Source: Pseudomonas entomophila
GTDB taxonomy: Bacteria; Pseudomonadota; Gammaproteobacteria; Pseudomonadales; Pseudomonadaceae
NCBI RefSeq assembly: GCF_023277925.1
Contig: NZ_CP063832.1
Location: 992,001 to 1,056,000, forward strand
Reading direction: 5' to 3'
Length of the DNA: 64,000 bases
Positions 1-7,927 of the stretch are shown here, in pieces. Position numbers and translations under genes: made by a program. Each line of letters opens with the position of its first letter. Within the stretch, counting starts at the first letter, position 1. Under the pieces are notes generated by a model that saw only the letters and a list, made by a program, of their open reading frames with translations, did not search any database and had not been told where the DNA came from.

Positions 1-91
1 AATGCCGACATAATGGCGTCCATCGAAACGCAGCTGACTTGAAAAAGCCCAGCGGTTTCAAGGGGATAGCGAAAGCTTACTCCGACTTTGA

Positions 92-165
92 GGCCGAGTA
101 GCAAAGTGGTTATGCTCCGGATTGCAAATCCGTCTACGCCGGTTCGATTCCGACCTCGGCCTCCA
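92..165 (+). tRNA. tRNA-Cys (GCA)
   Basis: The acceptor strand GGCCGAG (92-98) pairs with CTCGGCC (155-161), followed by a U discriminator and an encoded CCA (163-165). The anticodon loop TTGCAAA places GCA at 124-126, giving cysteine. The T-arm carries GGTTCGATTCC. A truncated integrase begins 140 bp downstream, so the 3' half of this gene is a plausible attachment site. I did not find a second copy of the 3' end inside the window. Confidence 0.95.
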
Positions 166-304
166 CCATTCGAAAGCCCCGCAATCATTGAGGTTGCGGG
201 GCTTTTTTCATGCCTGCGGATTGTCCATGGACGCCCGGTTTGGGACAAATATGGGACACCGAAGGAAATTGCGTGCCCCACAAGCCCCCGGCAGAATCCG
301 CAGC

Positions 305-1207
305 ATGGCTACTTTTGAGCAGCGCCCAGGCGGCGCATGGCGGGCAAAGATCCGCCGTAAGGGATACCCCGCACTCTCCGCAACTTTCGACACCAAGGCC
401 GAGGCCCAACGATGGGCGGCTGAGATCGAGGGCGACATGTCGCGGGCACGCTTCGTCGACATGCGCGAGGCTGAGCGAACCACTCTGTCCGAAGCCCTCG
501 ACCGGTATGCCCGCGAGGTCAGCTCAACGAAGAAGGGCGCCAAGCAGGAACTGACCAGGATCAACAAGTGGAAGAAGCATGCGTTCGCCGGCAAAAGCCT
601 GGCCGCGCTGAGATCCAGTGATTTTGCGTTGTACAGGGATGATGAGCTCAAGGAGGGAAGGTCCACAGCCACGGTCCGGCTGGACCTGGCGATCATCAGC
701 CACCTGTATACGGTGGCGATCAAGGACTGGGGTATTGAGGGGCTGAGCAACCCGGTAATGAAACTGCGCATGCCCAAGGGGGCAAAGGAGCGGGATCGGC
801 GGCCGCTCAGTTTCGAACTGGCCAGCGTGATCGAGAAGGCGGGGGAGATTCATGCCGAAATGCCGGCGATTATCCAGCTCGCGGTCGAGACGGCCATGCG
901 CCGCAGCGAGTTGCTGTGGCTGCGCCGCGAGAGCGTGAAGGCCAAGCATGTGTTGCTCGAGGATACGAAGAATGGCAGCCGTCGGCTTGTGCCGCTGTCC
1001 TCCAGGGCCAGGGCGCTGCTCGACGGCTTGCCGGTTCGGTTGGATGGGAAGATCTTCTCGTTGTCGCCGCATTCGGTGAGCCAGTACTTCCACCGGGCGT
1101 GCAAAGCGGCCCTGGTCCGCGACCTGCACTTCCATGACCTTCGCCATGAGGGCACGTCCAGGCTGTTCGAGAAGGGGTTGTCGATCATGGAGGTGGCCAC
1201 CAGCTGA
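305..1207 (+). pseudogene. Truncated phage-type tyrosine integrase
   Basis: The reading frame starts at the ATG at 305 (MATFEQRPGG) and encodes the N-terminal arm-binding and core-binding regions of a site-specific tyrosine recombinase. The catalytic half begins with the first arginine in AMRRSELLWL and contains the HDLRHEGTS box. The frame then stops just after SIMEVATS. Intact relatives continue with the second His and the tyrosine nucleophile, which are missing, so the enzyme should be unable to cut DNA. Its position directly after tRNA-Cys is typical of a tRNA-targeting genomic island. The break coincides exactly with IS66-derived sequence, which suggests that an insertion or rearrangement removed the 3' end. 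An upstream in-frame ATG at 122 lies inside the tRNA and was rejected as the start. Confidence 0.85.
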
Positions 1208-1712
1208 CTTTTGTTCGCCACGTGCAAATCAAAGAACTTGCGTCGGGCGTGGGACATGAGTGATGAAGAGCGCTGGCGAATACGACAAGAATTGGCGGTG
1301 CCGATCCTCAAAAAACTGCATGACTGGATGTTGGCTCAGCGAGACCTGGTGCCCAATGGATCAGCCACGGCCAAAGCCTTCGATTACAGCCTGAAACGCT
1401 GGGTAGCGCTGACGCGCTACCTGGATGATGGGGCTGTGCCCATCGACAACAACCAGGTCGAAAACCAGATACGGCCATGGGCACTCGGGCGCTCGAACTG
1501 GTTATTTGCGGGATCCCTGCGCAGCGGTAAGCGGGCTGCAGCAATCATGAGTTTGATCCAGTCGGCGCGCATGAATGGGCATGATCCGTATGCCTATCTC
1601 AAAGATGTGCTGACGCGGCTGCCGACCCAACGGGCCAGTGAGATCGGACAGTTGCTGCCGCATCAGTGGGTGCCGGCATGACTTACGCAAGGTGAGTTCG
1701 CCGGACGCTTAC
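1201..1712 (+). mobile_element. IS66-family remnant with right-hand terminal repeat
   Basis: This block holds the last part of an IS66-type transposase gene in plus orientation and ends with the probable terminal repeat GGTGAGTTCGCCGGACGCTT plus AC at 1691-1712. The first 47 bp or so (1201-1247) belong to the same transposase gene but lie on the opposite strand. Read in reverse they encode HARRKFFDLHVANKSQL, a conserved IS66 segment normally found upstream of the part at 1248. The remnant is therefore internally inverted and cannot be active. It directly interrupts the integrase. Confidence 0.8.
1248..1681 (+). pseudogene. IS66 transposase (TnpC) C-terminal fragment
   Basis: From MSDEERWRIRQ onward the translation is the C-terminal third of an IS66 DDE transposase. 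It includes IDNNQVENQIRP, which carries the final catalytic Glu, then GRSNWLFAGS and the IS66 C-terminal extension ending in LLPHQWVPA. The remaining two thirds of the gene, including the catalytic Asp residues, are absent. The open frame upstream to 1211 encodes unrelated residues because it reads the inverted segment on the wrong strand. Confidence 0.85.
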
Positions 1713-1855
1713 AGTCGACGGGCTTGGGGTAGAGGTACACTTTTTCGACTTTGGCGTCGGGTCGCATCATGGTCGGCGAGCTCCAGAAAGAAATCGGGAG
1801 CACAGCATCGGGGATCAGGTAAGCGCTTTGAATGTGGGGTTCATGGAGCGCTTAC
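1713..1855 (-). mobile_element. Left end of a second IS66 element with tnpB start
   Basis: On the minus strand the sequence begins at 1855 with a terminal repeat of the GTAAGCG type (GTAAGCGCTCCATGAACCCC) and continues leftward. At 1770 it reaches ATG ATG and encodes MMRPDAKVEKVYLYPKPVD, the conserved beginning of the IS66 accessory protein TnpB. TnpB stops abruptly after 19 codons at 1713, exactly where the right terminus of the plus-strand IS66 copy sits. The simplest reading is that one IS66 copy inserted into the tnpB of another and most of both was later deleted. Confidence 0.7.
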
Positions 1856-1911
1856 ACTCGAACTCGCCTTCACACACGTCGTAGGCCATCGTCTTGTCGC
1901 CGTAGTAGGCT

Positions 1912-1963
1912 CGCCCAATGTAAAAACCCGCAGGTTCAAATCTGCGGGTTTTTACATTGGGCG
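1912..1963. terminator. Perfect 22-bp hairpin, bidirectional terminator
   Basis: CGCCCAATGTAAAAACCCGC AG (1912-1933) and its exact reverse complement (1942-1963) flank the 8-base loop GTTCAAAT. The inner CCCGCAG/CTGCGGG stem is followed by TTTTT on the plus strand and, by symmetry, on the minus strand, so it can terminate both ways. It lies just downstream of the acyltransferase gene on the minus strand. The loop resembles a tRNA T-loop, but no tRNA body is present. Confidence 0.65.
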
Positions 1964-1997
1964 TGGAGCGGGGGCCGTATAAACCGGCTCGTATGAA

Positions 1998-3926
1998 TTA
2001 CTCTTGTATCTTGTGGAGGCTCTGGACTATTGACTCGGACGCCAGGAGTGAACCATCAATAGACAGGTGGACGGCATCGGAGTACAGGATCTCACCTTTA
2101 AGGGCGGCGCTGCAGACTCCATCTTTGCATAGGTGATCAGCTGGATCTACATAGTAAGTGTTGGGGTGAGCGGCTGAAAACTCTTTTAACTTGCTGTTAA
2201 ATGCGTGTGAATAGGACAGGTCAACCGGATATTCAAGGGCATTCTGACAACCCTGATAGACGAATTGAGGTCTTAACAGGCAAGAGGCCGCAGAGTTTTC
2301 CATCGAGAAGTAAGGCTGAGTGCCAACGATGAGCAAAGGCCTATTGCCGATGTCAGCGCGTAGTCGTTCGAGCATATCAATGATTACGCGGTTGTACTCC
2401 GCATCGTTCGACGTATTGATGCGTTCGCCCTGGGCATTGGCAATCATACCCTTGTAACCCTCCCAGCTCTGCGCGAAGACAAAGGGCAGGTTATTGTTGT
2501 CAAGTTTAGCCATGGCGCTGCGGTAAGCATCCCGGCAGTCCTGCCTCGGCACATTATTGAGAAGGCGCGTGTACTCACCCGACAGCAAGCAACCATGCTG
2601 GAACACGCCGAGGACTTTCTCGCCTGTCGCCTTGAGGTGCTTGTCCAGGCCGCTGGCGTACTGCAGCGCAAAACTGTCGCCGGCAACGATGGCGATGAGC
2701 TTGCCGCCCGCGTCTCCTATCGTTGTATCCAGCGCAAAACCGGTCCCGCCGTAATGGGTAGCATGGAAATTCGCCGGGTCGTCGGCGAACACCAGATAGT
2801 CCGCAGGCACCCTGTCTTTCATCCCGTTGCCTATGACGACCATATGCGCGAGGTAGGCGAGCGCGGCCACGCTGGAGGTGACTGTAATCAAACCTACTGG
2901 TTTCACCCAGAGGTCTTTGCGCATAAAGACCGTTTCTACCAGACGGTACATCAGGTAGCCCAAGAGGATGGATGCGACGAGCAGCCCAGTTTTTTCTGGC
3001 CAGCTGATAGGGCGGAAGACGTAGTATTTGTAGAAGACGGCAAGTGGCCAATGGACAAGGTAAACGGAGTATGAAATCAGGCCCAGCTTCACCAGTGGCC
3101 AGGTCCGCAAGATGCTGGCTGTCGATGACCTGCCAGCATAGATGCAGGCCGCGGCACCGAGGCATGGCACCAGCGCGCGAACGCCTGGGAAAGGAGAGCC
3201 CGGATCAAGCAATAGCGCCGATGCCACAATGGCAAGCATACCGATAAGCGCAAGGCTGGATTCAACTTTTGCACCAAGCCGATGGTGGCTGATGAAGACC
3301 AGTAGCGCCCCGATCGACAACTCGAACACACGGAAGGGCATCATGAAATAGGCCGCAGAGGAGTCGTGGTCAAGTATGACCTGGGAGGCAGCCAAGGAGA
3401 GCAGCGTGAGTATTACCAGTAAACCGATAAGAAAACGGTCAGATAGTTTCAGGGCACCCCATACAACAAATGGCCACGCGACATAGAACTGCCACTCGGC
3501 GCCGAGAGACCAAGTGTGAAGCAGGGGCTGGGTTTGTGCCGAGGCATCGAAATACCCCTGGTTCAGCCAGAAGTAAAAATTGGACGCGGAAAGCAACGAG
3601 TACTTTGATGACTCCGCCAGGGCCTTGAACGCAGCCGGGTCCATGATCAGATACCCGAACAGCAATGAAAGCAGTACGGTGACAATGAGTGCGGGGTGCA
3701 AGCGCAGCAAGCGCCTGACATAGAAGTCGATGAAGGAAAAGCGCTCATTCTTGATGGCGTTACGAATGACTTCGGTAATCAGATAACCCGAAATCACGAA
3801 GAAAACGTCAACACCGATGAAACCACCGCTTACCCCAAGTTCGAAGTGAAACAGCAGTACAAGGAATACTGCCAGGGCGCGCAGCCCGTCTATGTCTGGT
3901 CTGTACGCCAGCTTGTTGCCTTTCAT
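1998..3926 (-). CDS. OafA-type membrane O-acyltransferase with SGNH domain
   Basis: This 642-residue protein has an N-terminal acyltransferase-3 domain with about ten membrane helices (about residues 8-350). Signature pieces are YRPDIDGLRALAVFLVLLFH and GVDVFFVISGYLIT. A periplasmic SGNH hydrolase-like domain follows (about 400-642), with the GDS block in AIVAGDSFALQY and the terminal Asp-x-x-His in DAVHLS. Proteins of this layout transfer acetyl or other acyl groups to O-antigen, exopolysaccharide or similar envelope glycans; the substrate here is unknown. It stands alone on the minus strand beside the IS66/integrase scar and is locally less GC-rich than most of the window, which fits acquisition by transfer. 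The start MKGNKLAYRPD was chosen because the family motif begins a few residues in. Confidence 0.85.
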   Translation of the reverse strand: MKGNKLAYRPDIDGLRALAVFLVLLFHFELGVSGGFIGVDVFFVISGYLITEVIRNAIKNERFSFIDFYVRRLLRLHPALIVTVLLSLLFGYLIMDPAAFKALAESSKYSLLSASNFYFWLNQGYFDASAQTQPLLHTWSLGAEWQFYVAWPFVVWGALKLSDRFLIGLLVILTLLSLAASQVILDHDSSAAYFMMPFRVFELSIGALLVFISHHRLGAKVESSLALIGMLAIVASALLLDPGSPFPGVRALVPCLGAAACIYAGRSSTASILRTWPLVKLGLISYSVYLVHWPLAVFYKYYVFRPISWPEKTGLLVASILLGYLMYRLVETVFMRKDLWVKPVGLITVTSSVAALAYLAHMVVIGNGMKDRVPADYLVFADDPANFHATHYGGTGFALDTTIGDAGGKLIAIVAGDSFALQYASGLDKHLKATGEKVLGVFQHGCLLSGEYTRLLNNVPRQDCRDAYRSAMAKLDNNNLPFVFAQSWEGYKGMIANAQGERINTSNDAEYNRVIIDMLERLRADIGNRPLLIVGTQPYFSMENSAASCLLRPQFVYQGCQNALEYPVDLSYSHAFNSKLKEFSAAHPNTYYVDPADHLCKDGVCSAALKGEILYSDAVHLSIDGSLLASESIVQSLHKIQE

Positions 3927-4067
3927 TATCGGTTTCCCTTTCTGGGCCGTCTTTCAAGGCGCGAATGATACCGTTTGCTCGCCATCAGCGGGCTTCTTTT
4001 TGACTGCTGGAAAAGGAAGATGATGGGCGCCCATCCGTCGCTGCCCCTTGAGGGGCGGCGGACGCCA

Positions 4068-4743
4068 TTAATGCGGCGACCCCTTCAGGGGAGTGATCAG
4101 GTCGCTTCCTTGGTTTCTGGCGTTTCCCACCACAGGGCTCACCCGGTACCATTGAAAACTTCGGCTGGCTCACCAGACACGAGCACCATCTGTTCGGCCT
4201 GCGCTGCAGATGTTGTAGTGGCGAGCCACTCGCGGGCCAATGCCGGGGCTAGCATTACGGGCCGTCGGTCATGCACATCGACCATTCCGCCTTGGGCGTT
4301 GGCAGTGATGATCACGAAGCCATCATGTTCAGTGCCGGTGAATTGGCCGATCGATGCGCATAGGGCAGGGCGCCCATCTCGGCGCTTGATGAAATAAGGC
4401 TGTTTTCCCGGGCCGCTTTCATCAACCCATTCGAACCAGCCGTCCACCGGGGTGATTGCACGATAGGGCTAGATCGCCCGAAAGAATGGGCCATGTGCGA
4501 CTTTTTCAGCCCTGGCGTTGATCGGCGGGACGCGGTCTGTCGCCCAGTGAGGTCGCCACCCCCATTTGACCCAATCCGCACGGGGCCGGTGTGTTCGAGC
4601 CGAATCACGACGACCGGCATCGAAGGGGCAATGTTGTAGCGCTGTAGCGGCTGATCACCGACCGTGTTGTGCCAGGCACCTTCCATGTTCAGGGTGTCGG
4701 CGAACTCATGCAGACCTCGATACTGTGAAAGTCTTCCGCACAT
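4068..4743 (-). pseudogene. Decayed SRAP (YedK/HMCES-type) protein
   Basis: The minus strand from the ATG at 4743 begins MCGRLSQYRGLHEFADTL, with the catalytic Cys2 that SRAP proteins use to crosslink abasic sites in single-stranded DNA. GGAGG lies 7 bases upstream. The frame is broken three times. A frameshift near 4566 moves the continuation KWGWRPHWATDRVPPINARA into another frame. A TAG at 4471-4469 replaces what is normally Trp before PYRAITPVDGWFEW. A second frameshift in a run of T near 4152 separates the conserved end FQWYRVSPVVGNARNQGSDL from the middle part. All three parts are recognisable, so decay is recent. The middle part remains open as a 102-codon frame (4447-4139) but lacks the active cysteine. 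Confidence 0.85.
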
Positions 4744-4812
4744 GGGGTGAACCTCCGCCCCCTGAGCATAGTTGCCGGCAAGTAGATCAGTCTGTGGCCC
4801 GTAGATATCGAT

Positions 4813-4844
4813 ATAAAAAAGAAAACCCGCCAAAGGGGCGGGTT
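4813..4844 (-). terminator. Intrinsic terminator (minus strand), copy 2
   Basis: AACCCGCC and GGCGGGTT (4824-4831 and 4837-4844) form a stem which, read on the minus strand, is followed by TTCTTTTTT. It lies upstream of the SRAP pseudogene, so it must end a transcript coming from the right. A similar terminator lies about 195 bp further right. Confidence 0.7.
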
Positions 4845-5011
4845 GAATAGAACGTATTAAAGCCAGGCCAGTGTGCCGCCACGAATGTCAGCATTTCGTG
4901 AAAACCTGCGAGTGAGGGGGCCACTAACCGTTACTGAATTTTTCATTGGTTCGGTGTCTTGCCATTGCACACTGGCGGATAAATGGATAATGGCCAATTG
5001 CGCAGTCATGC

Positions 5012-5039
5012 AGAAAAAAGCCCGCCAACGAGGGCGGGC
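5012..5039 (-). terminator. Intrinsic terminator (minus strand), copy 1
   Basis: GCCCGCC (5020-5026) pairs with GGCGGGC (5033-5039) and is followed on the minus strand by six or more T residues. No protein gene on this strand is recognisable between here and the start of the divergent acidic protein gene at 5166, so the terminated transcript may be a small RNA. A GGTTAGTGGC box lies just upstream (5070-5061) and recurs at 4929-4920 before the next terminator. Confidence 0.7.
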
Positions 5040-5165
5040 AAGAACGTTTCTGAAGGGAGAGCCACTAACCTGCGTCATGCCGGTTAAGGCAGGGTTAAGT
5101 GTGCAGAGGATTGACCCGGTACTGCGGTCGGCTTATACAGGCGTGCTGTTTTACCGGAGGCTGCA

Positions 5166-5354
5166 ATGCACGAAGATGACGATTTGCCCGAACCTGAGCA
5201 CGACCACCTGCTCGACCCTGAATTCCACGATGACTTCGACCCCGAGGCCGACGCCCATGGTGCGCTGGACGAAGTGGAGGAGGACGAAGAGCTGCTGGAT
5301 GACTTCGACGATGAGGAAGACCATCCAGCCTGGCATGACGACTACGACGATTGA
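5166..5354 (+). CDS. Highly acidic small hypothetical protein
   Basis: A 62-residue frame starts MHEDDDLPEPEHDHLL and ends HDDYDD. More than half of the residues are Asp or Glu, with several His and almost no basic residues; there is no signal peptide or membrane segment. The ATG has a strong ribosome-binding site (CCGGAGG, 6 bases upstream), which is the main reason for calling it real. It faces the minus-strand DoxX gene convergently. No family was recognised. Possible roles such as metal binding or nucleic-acid mimicry are only guesses from composition. Confidence 0.55.
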   Translation: MHEDDDLPEPEHDHLLDPEFHDDFDPEADAHGALDEVEEDEELLDDFDDEEDHPAWHDDYDD

Positions 5355-5380
5355 CGCCGCTGTCACCCTGAACGGCCAGC

Positions 5381-5794
5381 TCAGCGCCGATCGAGTGAGA
5401 ATCGGCCAGGGCCGCTGACTGCAAGTACGAGCAGGCCACCAATGATGCTCAGGTTCTTCAGGAACTGGGTCATGTTGGCGCTACGCTCAGGGTCGACCAT
5501 GTTCCAGAAGGGGTGGCCGAGCAGTGCGGTGCCAAGTACGAACAAGGCGAGCAACAGGGCCAGCGGCCGGGTGTAAAACCCCAGGATCAACAGGATACCG
5601 ACCAGCAATTCCATGATCACCGCGATCGTCGCGGCAAGCATGGGGGCGGGTGCGCCCAGTGACGTCATATAGGCGACCGTGCCTTCGAAGCCGGTGAGCT
5701 TGCTCCATCCCGAGAGTACGAACAGGATCATCAGCAGGAGGCGGGCGAGGAGCAGGATGAGATCGCGTTGACCGTCTAGCAGTGTGTAGCGCAT
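5381..5794 (-). CDS. DoxX family membrane protein
   Basis: A 137-residue protein begins MRYTLLDGQRDLILLLARLL. It has four predicted membrane helices, including LLLMILFVLSGWSKL, VIMELLVGILLILGF and ALLLALFVLGTALL. The GWSKLTGFEG and YMTSLGAP patterns match the DoxX/YphA family, whose members are implicated in redox or stress-related membrane functions without a fixed reaction. The start at 5794 was chosen over a longer frame that extends into the adjacent tRNA-Leu region, because the homologous part begins here. It is a single gene downstream of tRNA-Leu on the same strand. Confidence 0.8.
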   Translation of the reverse strand: MRYTLLDGQRDLILLLARLLLMILFVLSGWSKLTGFEGTVAYMTSLGAPAPMLAATIAVIMELLVGILLILGFYTRPLALLLALFVLGTALLGHPFWNMVDPERSANMTQFLKNLSIIGGLLVLAVSGPGRFSLDRR

Positions 5795-5896
5795 GGCGGC
5801 GTTCCAGTGGCCGGGGACATCCTCCACTGTAGCAGGCGGGCGCTTGTTGGACGGGTATGAAAAAGGCGCCGCAAGGGCGCCTTCATCGAAAGAGGA

Positions 5897-5981
5897 TGGT
5901 GCGAGTGGCGGGACTCGAACCCGCAAGGCTCACGCCGACAGATTTTAAGTCTGCTGTGTATACCAATTCCACCACACTCGC
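5897..5981 (-). tRNA. tRNA-Leu (UAA)
   Basis: On the minus strand GCGAGTG (5981-5975) pairs with CACTCGC before the A discriminator and CCA (5899-5897). The anticodon loop contains CTTAAAA, giving UAA. The long variable arm (GTCGGCGTGAGCCTTGCGG) is typical of class II tRNA-Leu, and the T-arm GGTTCGAGTCC is intact. Confidence 0.95.
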
Positions 5982-6073
5982 ACGTTTGACCGCCGCGCTT
6001 CATAAGCAGAAGGGCCTGACAATCAAGGGCGCTTTATAACCCATTGTTATAGAAGCGTCAACCGGCGGGAGAT

Positions 6074-6286
6074 TCAGGCTTCGATGCTGTTGGCGATGTG
6101 GCGCATCTCGCAGGCTGTGTCACGTAGGCCTTCGACATGCCCGCCCATGGCCTGTGCATCGGCCTTATGAACGGAGTCGCGCAGGAACAGGGCGTGCCCA
6201 CTCAACGCCTCGCACAGTTCGTCCAGTTCCGTGGCAGTGCGCATAAGGTCGTCCTGCAGGCCTTGCATGCGAAGGTTCGAAATCAT
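6074..6286 (-). CDS. Small conserved-looking hypothetical protein
   Basis: A 70-residue, soluble, mostly helical protein begins MISNLRMQGLQDDLMRTATE and ends HIANSIEA. AAGGAAG lies 6 bases before the ATG, supporting translation. There is no signal peptide, cysteine pair or known motif, and heptad-like Leu spacing suggests a helical bundle. It is divergent from the small membrane protein gene at 6390 and shares its promoter region. Function unknown. Confidence 0.65.
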   Translation of the reverse strand: MISNLRMQGLQDDLMRTATELDELCEALSGHALFLRDSVHKADAQAMGGHVEGLRDTACEMRHIANSIEA

Positions 6287-6389
6287 GTCGCTTCCTTGTG
6301 GGTTCGAGGCGGGCCCAACTATAGATCAATTGACAGAATGCTACCATTACGCCACCTTCTGCGCATTGGATCCAATAGAGTGCGCTGTC

Positions 6390-6680
6390 ATGCCTTCGTC
6401 TCCTTCCGACCCCGGTACTGTGCCGGGGCGCATCGTGCGTCCGCGACTGTTCTGGCGCCTGCTGTTCATTCAGGTCTGTCTGCTGGCGGCTTTTCTGTAT
6501 GCGGGCCTGATGTGTCTGGGCGGTTACCTGGTGATGCTGGCGATCGACGAACAGCACCCCGATCCACAGCGGTTCCTTGCCCTGTGCGGCGGTGCGCTGA
6601 TTCTCCTGGTGGGCTTGTGGCTGTTGAAGGTGGCGATGCCACGGCGCCTGGTACCTTCGATGTTCGAGCGCGAGAGTTGA
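6390..6680 (+). CDS. Small two-helix membrane protein, hypothetical
   Basis: This 96-residue protein starts MPSSPSDPGTVPGRIVRPRL. It has two clear membrane segments, LLFIQVCLLAAFLYAGLMCL and FLALCGGALILLVGLWLLKV, joined by a short charged loop. The cytoplasmic N-terminus is proline-rich and the tail basic then acidic. The start at 6390 was preferred over upstream in-frame ATGs, which would add a residue run without coding character. It lies 80 bp before the kinase-KaiC operon on the same strand but has no obvious link to it. Confidence 0.6.
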   Translation: MPSSPSDPGTVPGRIVRPRLFWRLLFIQVCLLAAFLYAGLMCLGGYLVMLAIDEQHPDPQRFLALCGGALILLVGLWLLKVAMPRRLVPSMFERES

Positions 6681-6760
6681 CGATCGTCGCATGAGGCCCT
6701 GTGCCCGCTGGACTTTTGACTACGCTCAATATGTCCTTTCGCGGTGCTTGTGGAGCTCGC

Positions 6761-7921
6761 ATGGTGTCAGCGCAGCAGCCCGGCCAATCCAGCATGCCTG
6801 AAGCGCGCTATGAACAGCTGGTTCAGGCGGTGGTCGACTATGCCATCTACATGCTCGACCCTTCGGGCCATGTGGTGTCGTGGAATGCAGGGGCCCAGCG
6901 GATCAAGGGCTACCGTGCGGATGAGGTGATCGGCAAGCATTTTTCCCTGTTCTTCACACTTCAGGATTGCGCTGATGGGCGCCCTGAGCGTTTGCTGCAC
7001 CAGGCGTTGGAGCAGGGTGGGGCGCAGGACGAAGGCTGGCGAGTGCGCAAGGACGGCACACAGTTCTGGGCACTGGCCGCGCTGGACGTCATCCGCGACG
7101 ACCAGGGGAAAGTCATCGGCCTGGCCAAGGTGACTCGGGATATCACTGACCGCCGCGAATCGGCCCTGCAACTGGACGCTATGCGCGCGCAACTGTTCCA
7201 GGCGCAGAAGCTTGAGGCGCTTGGGCAGTTGACCGGAGGGTTGGCCCACGACTTCAACAATTTGCTGACCATCATCCTCAGTTCCGCGCGCTTGGCGCTG
7301 AACAACCGGGACCCGGCCCGTACCCGACGTCTGCTCGAGCATATCCTCGACGCCGGGCAACGGGGTACGCAATTGACCCAGCAGTTGCTCAGCTTCGCCC
7401 GCCATCGCCAACTCAGCGTGACCTGCATCGCGCCTGCCGAGGTGGTGGAGGCGACGCGTGGTCTCTTGGAGCATGCCTTACCGCGGGGCATCGAGTTGCA
7501 TGAGCAGGTTGAGGCTGGGCTGCCAGAGATCGAGGTGGATGCGGGGCAGTTGCAGATGGTGCTTCTCAACCTGATGTTCAATGCCCGAGACGCGATCCAG
7601 GGTGCCGGAAAGATTCGCCTGGTGGTCGAATGTGTCCAGCTGGCCGGCGAGGTGGAAGACCTGCGGGGACGCTTCGTGCGCTTCGCCATACATGACGATG
7701 GCCAGGGTATCGATTCGAACGTGCTGCCGCGGATATTCGAGCCTTTCTTCACTACCAAGGCCTTTGGCAAGGGCACGGGCCTCGGGCTCAGCCAGGTCTA
7801 TGGTTTCGCCAAGCAAAGCAATGGTGCGATCAGCGTGGCCAGCCGACCAGGCGAGGGGACCTGCATGAGCCTCTACTTGCCGGCCAGCCCGGCGGCCAAC
7901 GATCTTGAACCGCAAAGGTAG
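6761..7921 (+). CDS. PAS sensor histidine kinase
   Basis: A 386-residue soluble kinase. A PAS domain (about residues 15-130) reads VVDYAIYMLDPSGHVVSWN with the typical AQRIKGYRADEVIG helix, and a PAC segment ends GLAKVTRDITDRR. The HisKA dimerisation helix carries the phospho-acceptor His163 in GGLAHDFNNLL, and the HATPase domain has the N box (MFNARDAI), G1 (DDGQGID) and G2 (GTGLGLSQVYG). There are no membrane helices, so the signal is cytoplasmic. The start at 6761 has GGAG 7 bases upstream; two earlier in-frame ATGs lack this. The gene is followed 6 bp later by a KaiC-like ATPase and then a lone receiver protein, so it probably phosphorylates that receiver, whose output is unknown. Confidence 0.9.
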   Translation: MVSAQQPGQSSMPEARYEQLVQAVVDYAIYMLDPSGHVVSWNAGAQRIKGYRADEVIGKHFSLFFTLQDCADGRPERLLHQALEQGGAQDEGWRVRKDGTQFWALAALDVIRDDQGKVIGLAKVTRDITDRRESALQLDAMRAQLFQAQKLEALGQLTGGLAHDFNNLLTIILSSARLALNNRDPARTRRLLEHILDAGQRGTQLTQQLLSFARHRQLSVTCIAPAEVVEATRGLLEHALPRGIELHEQVEAGLPEIEVDAGQLQMVLLNLMFNARDAIQGAGKIRLVVECVQLAGEVEDLRGRFVRFAIHDDGQGIDSNVLPRIFEPFFTTKAFGKGTGLGLSQVYGFAKQSNGAISVASRPGEGTCMSLYLPASPAANDLEPQR

Positions 7922-7927
7922 ACAGCC

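Noticed and set aside
31..40. The 10-mer CAGCTGACTT occurs at 31-40 and again at 1201-1210, on either side of the truncated integrase.
   Set aside because: The flanking bases differ, and the second copy is explained as reversed IS66 coding sequence; it is probably coincidence rather than an att repeat.
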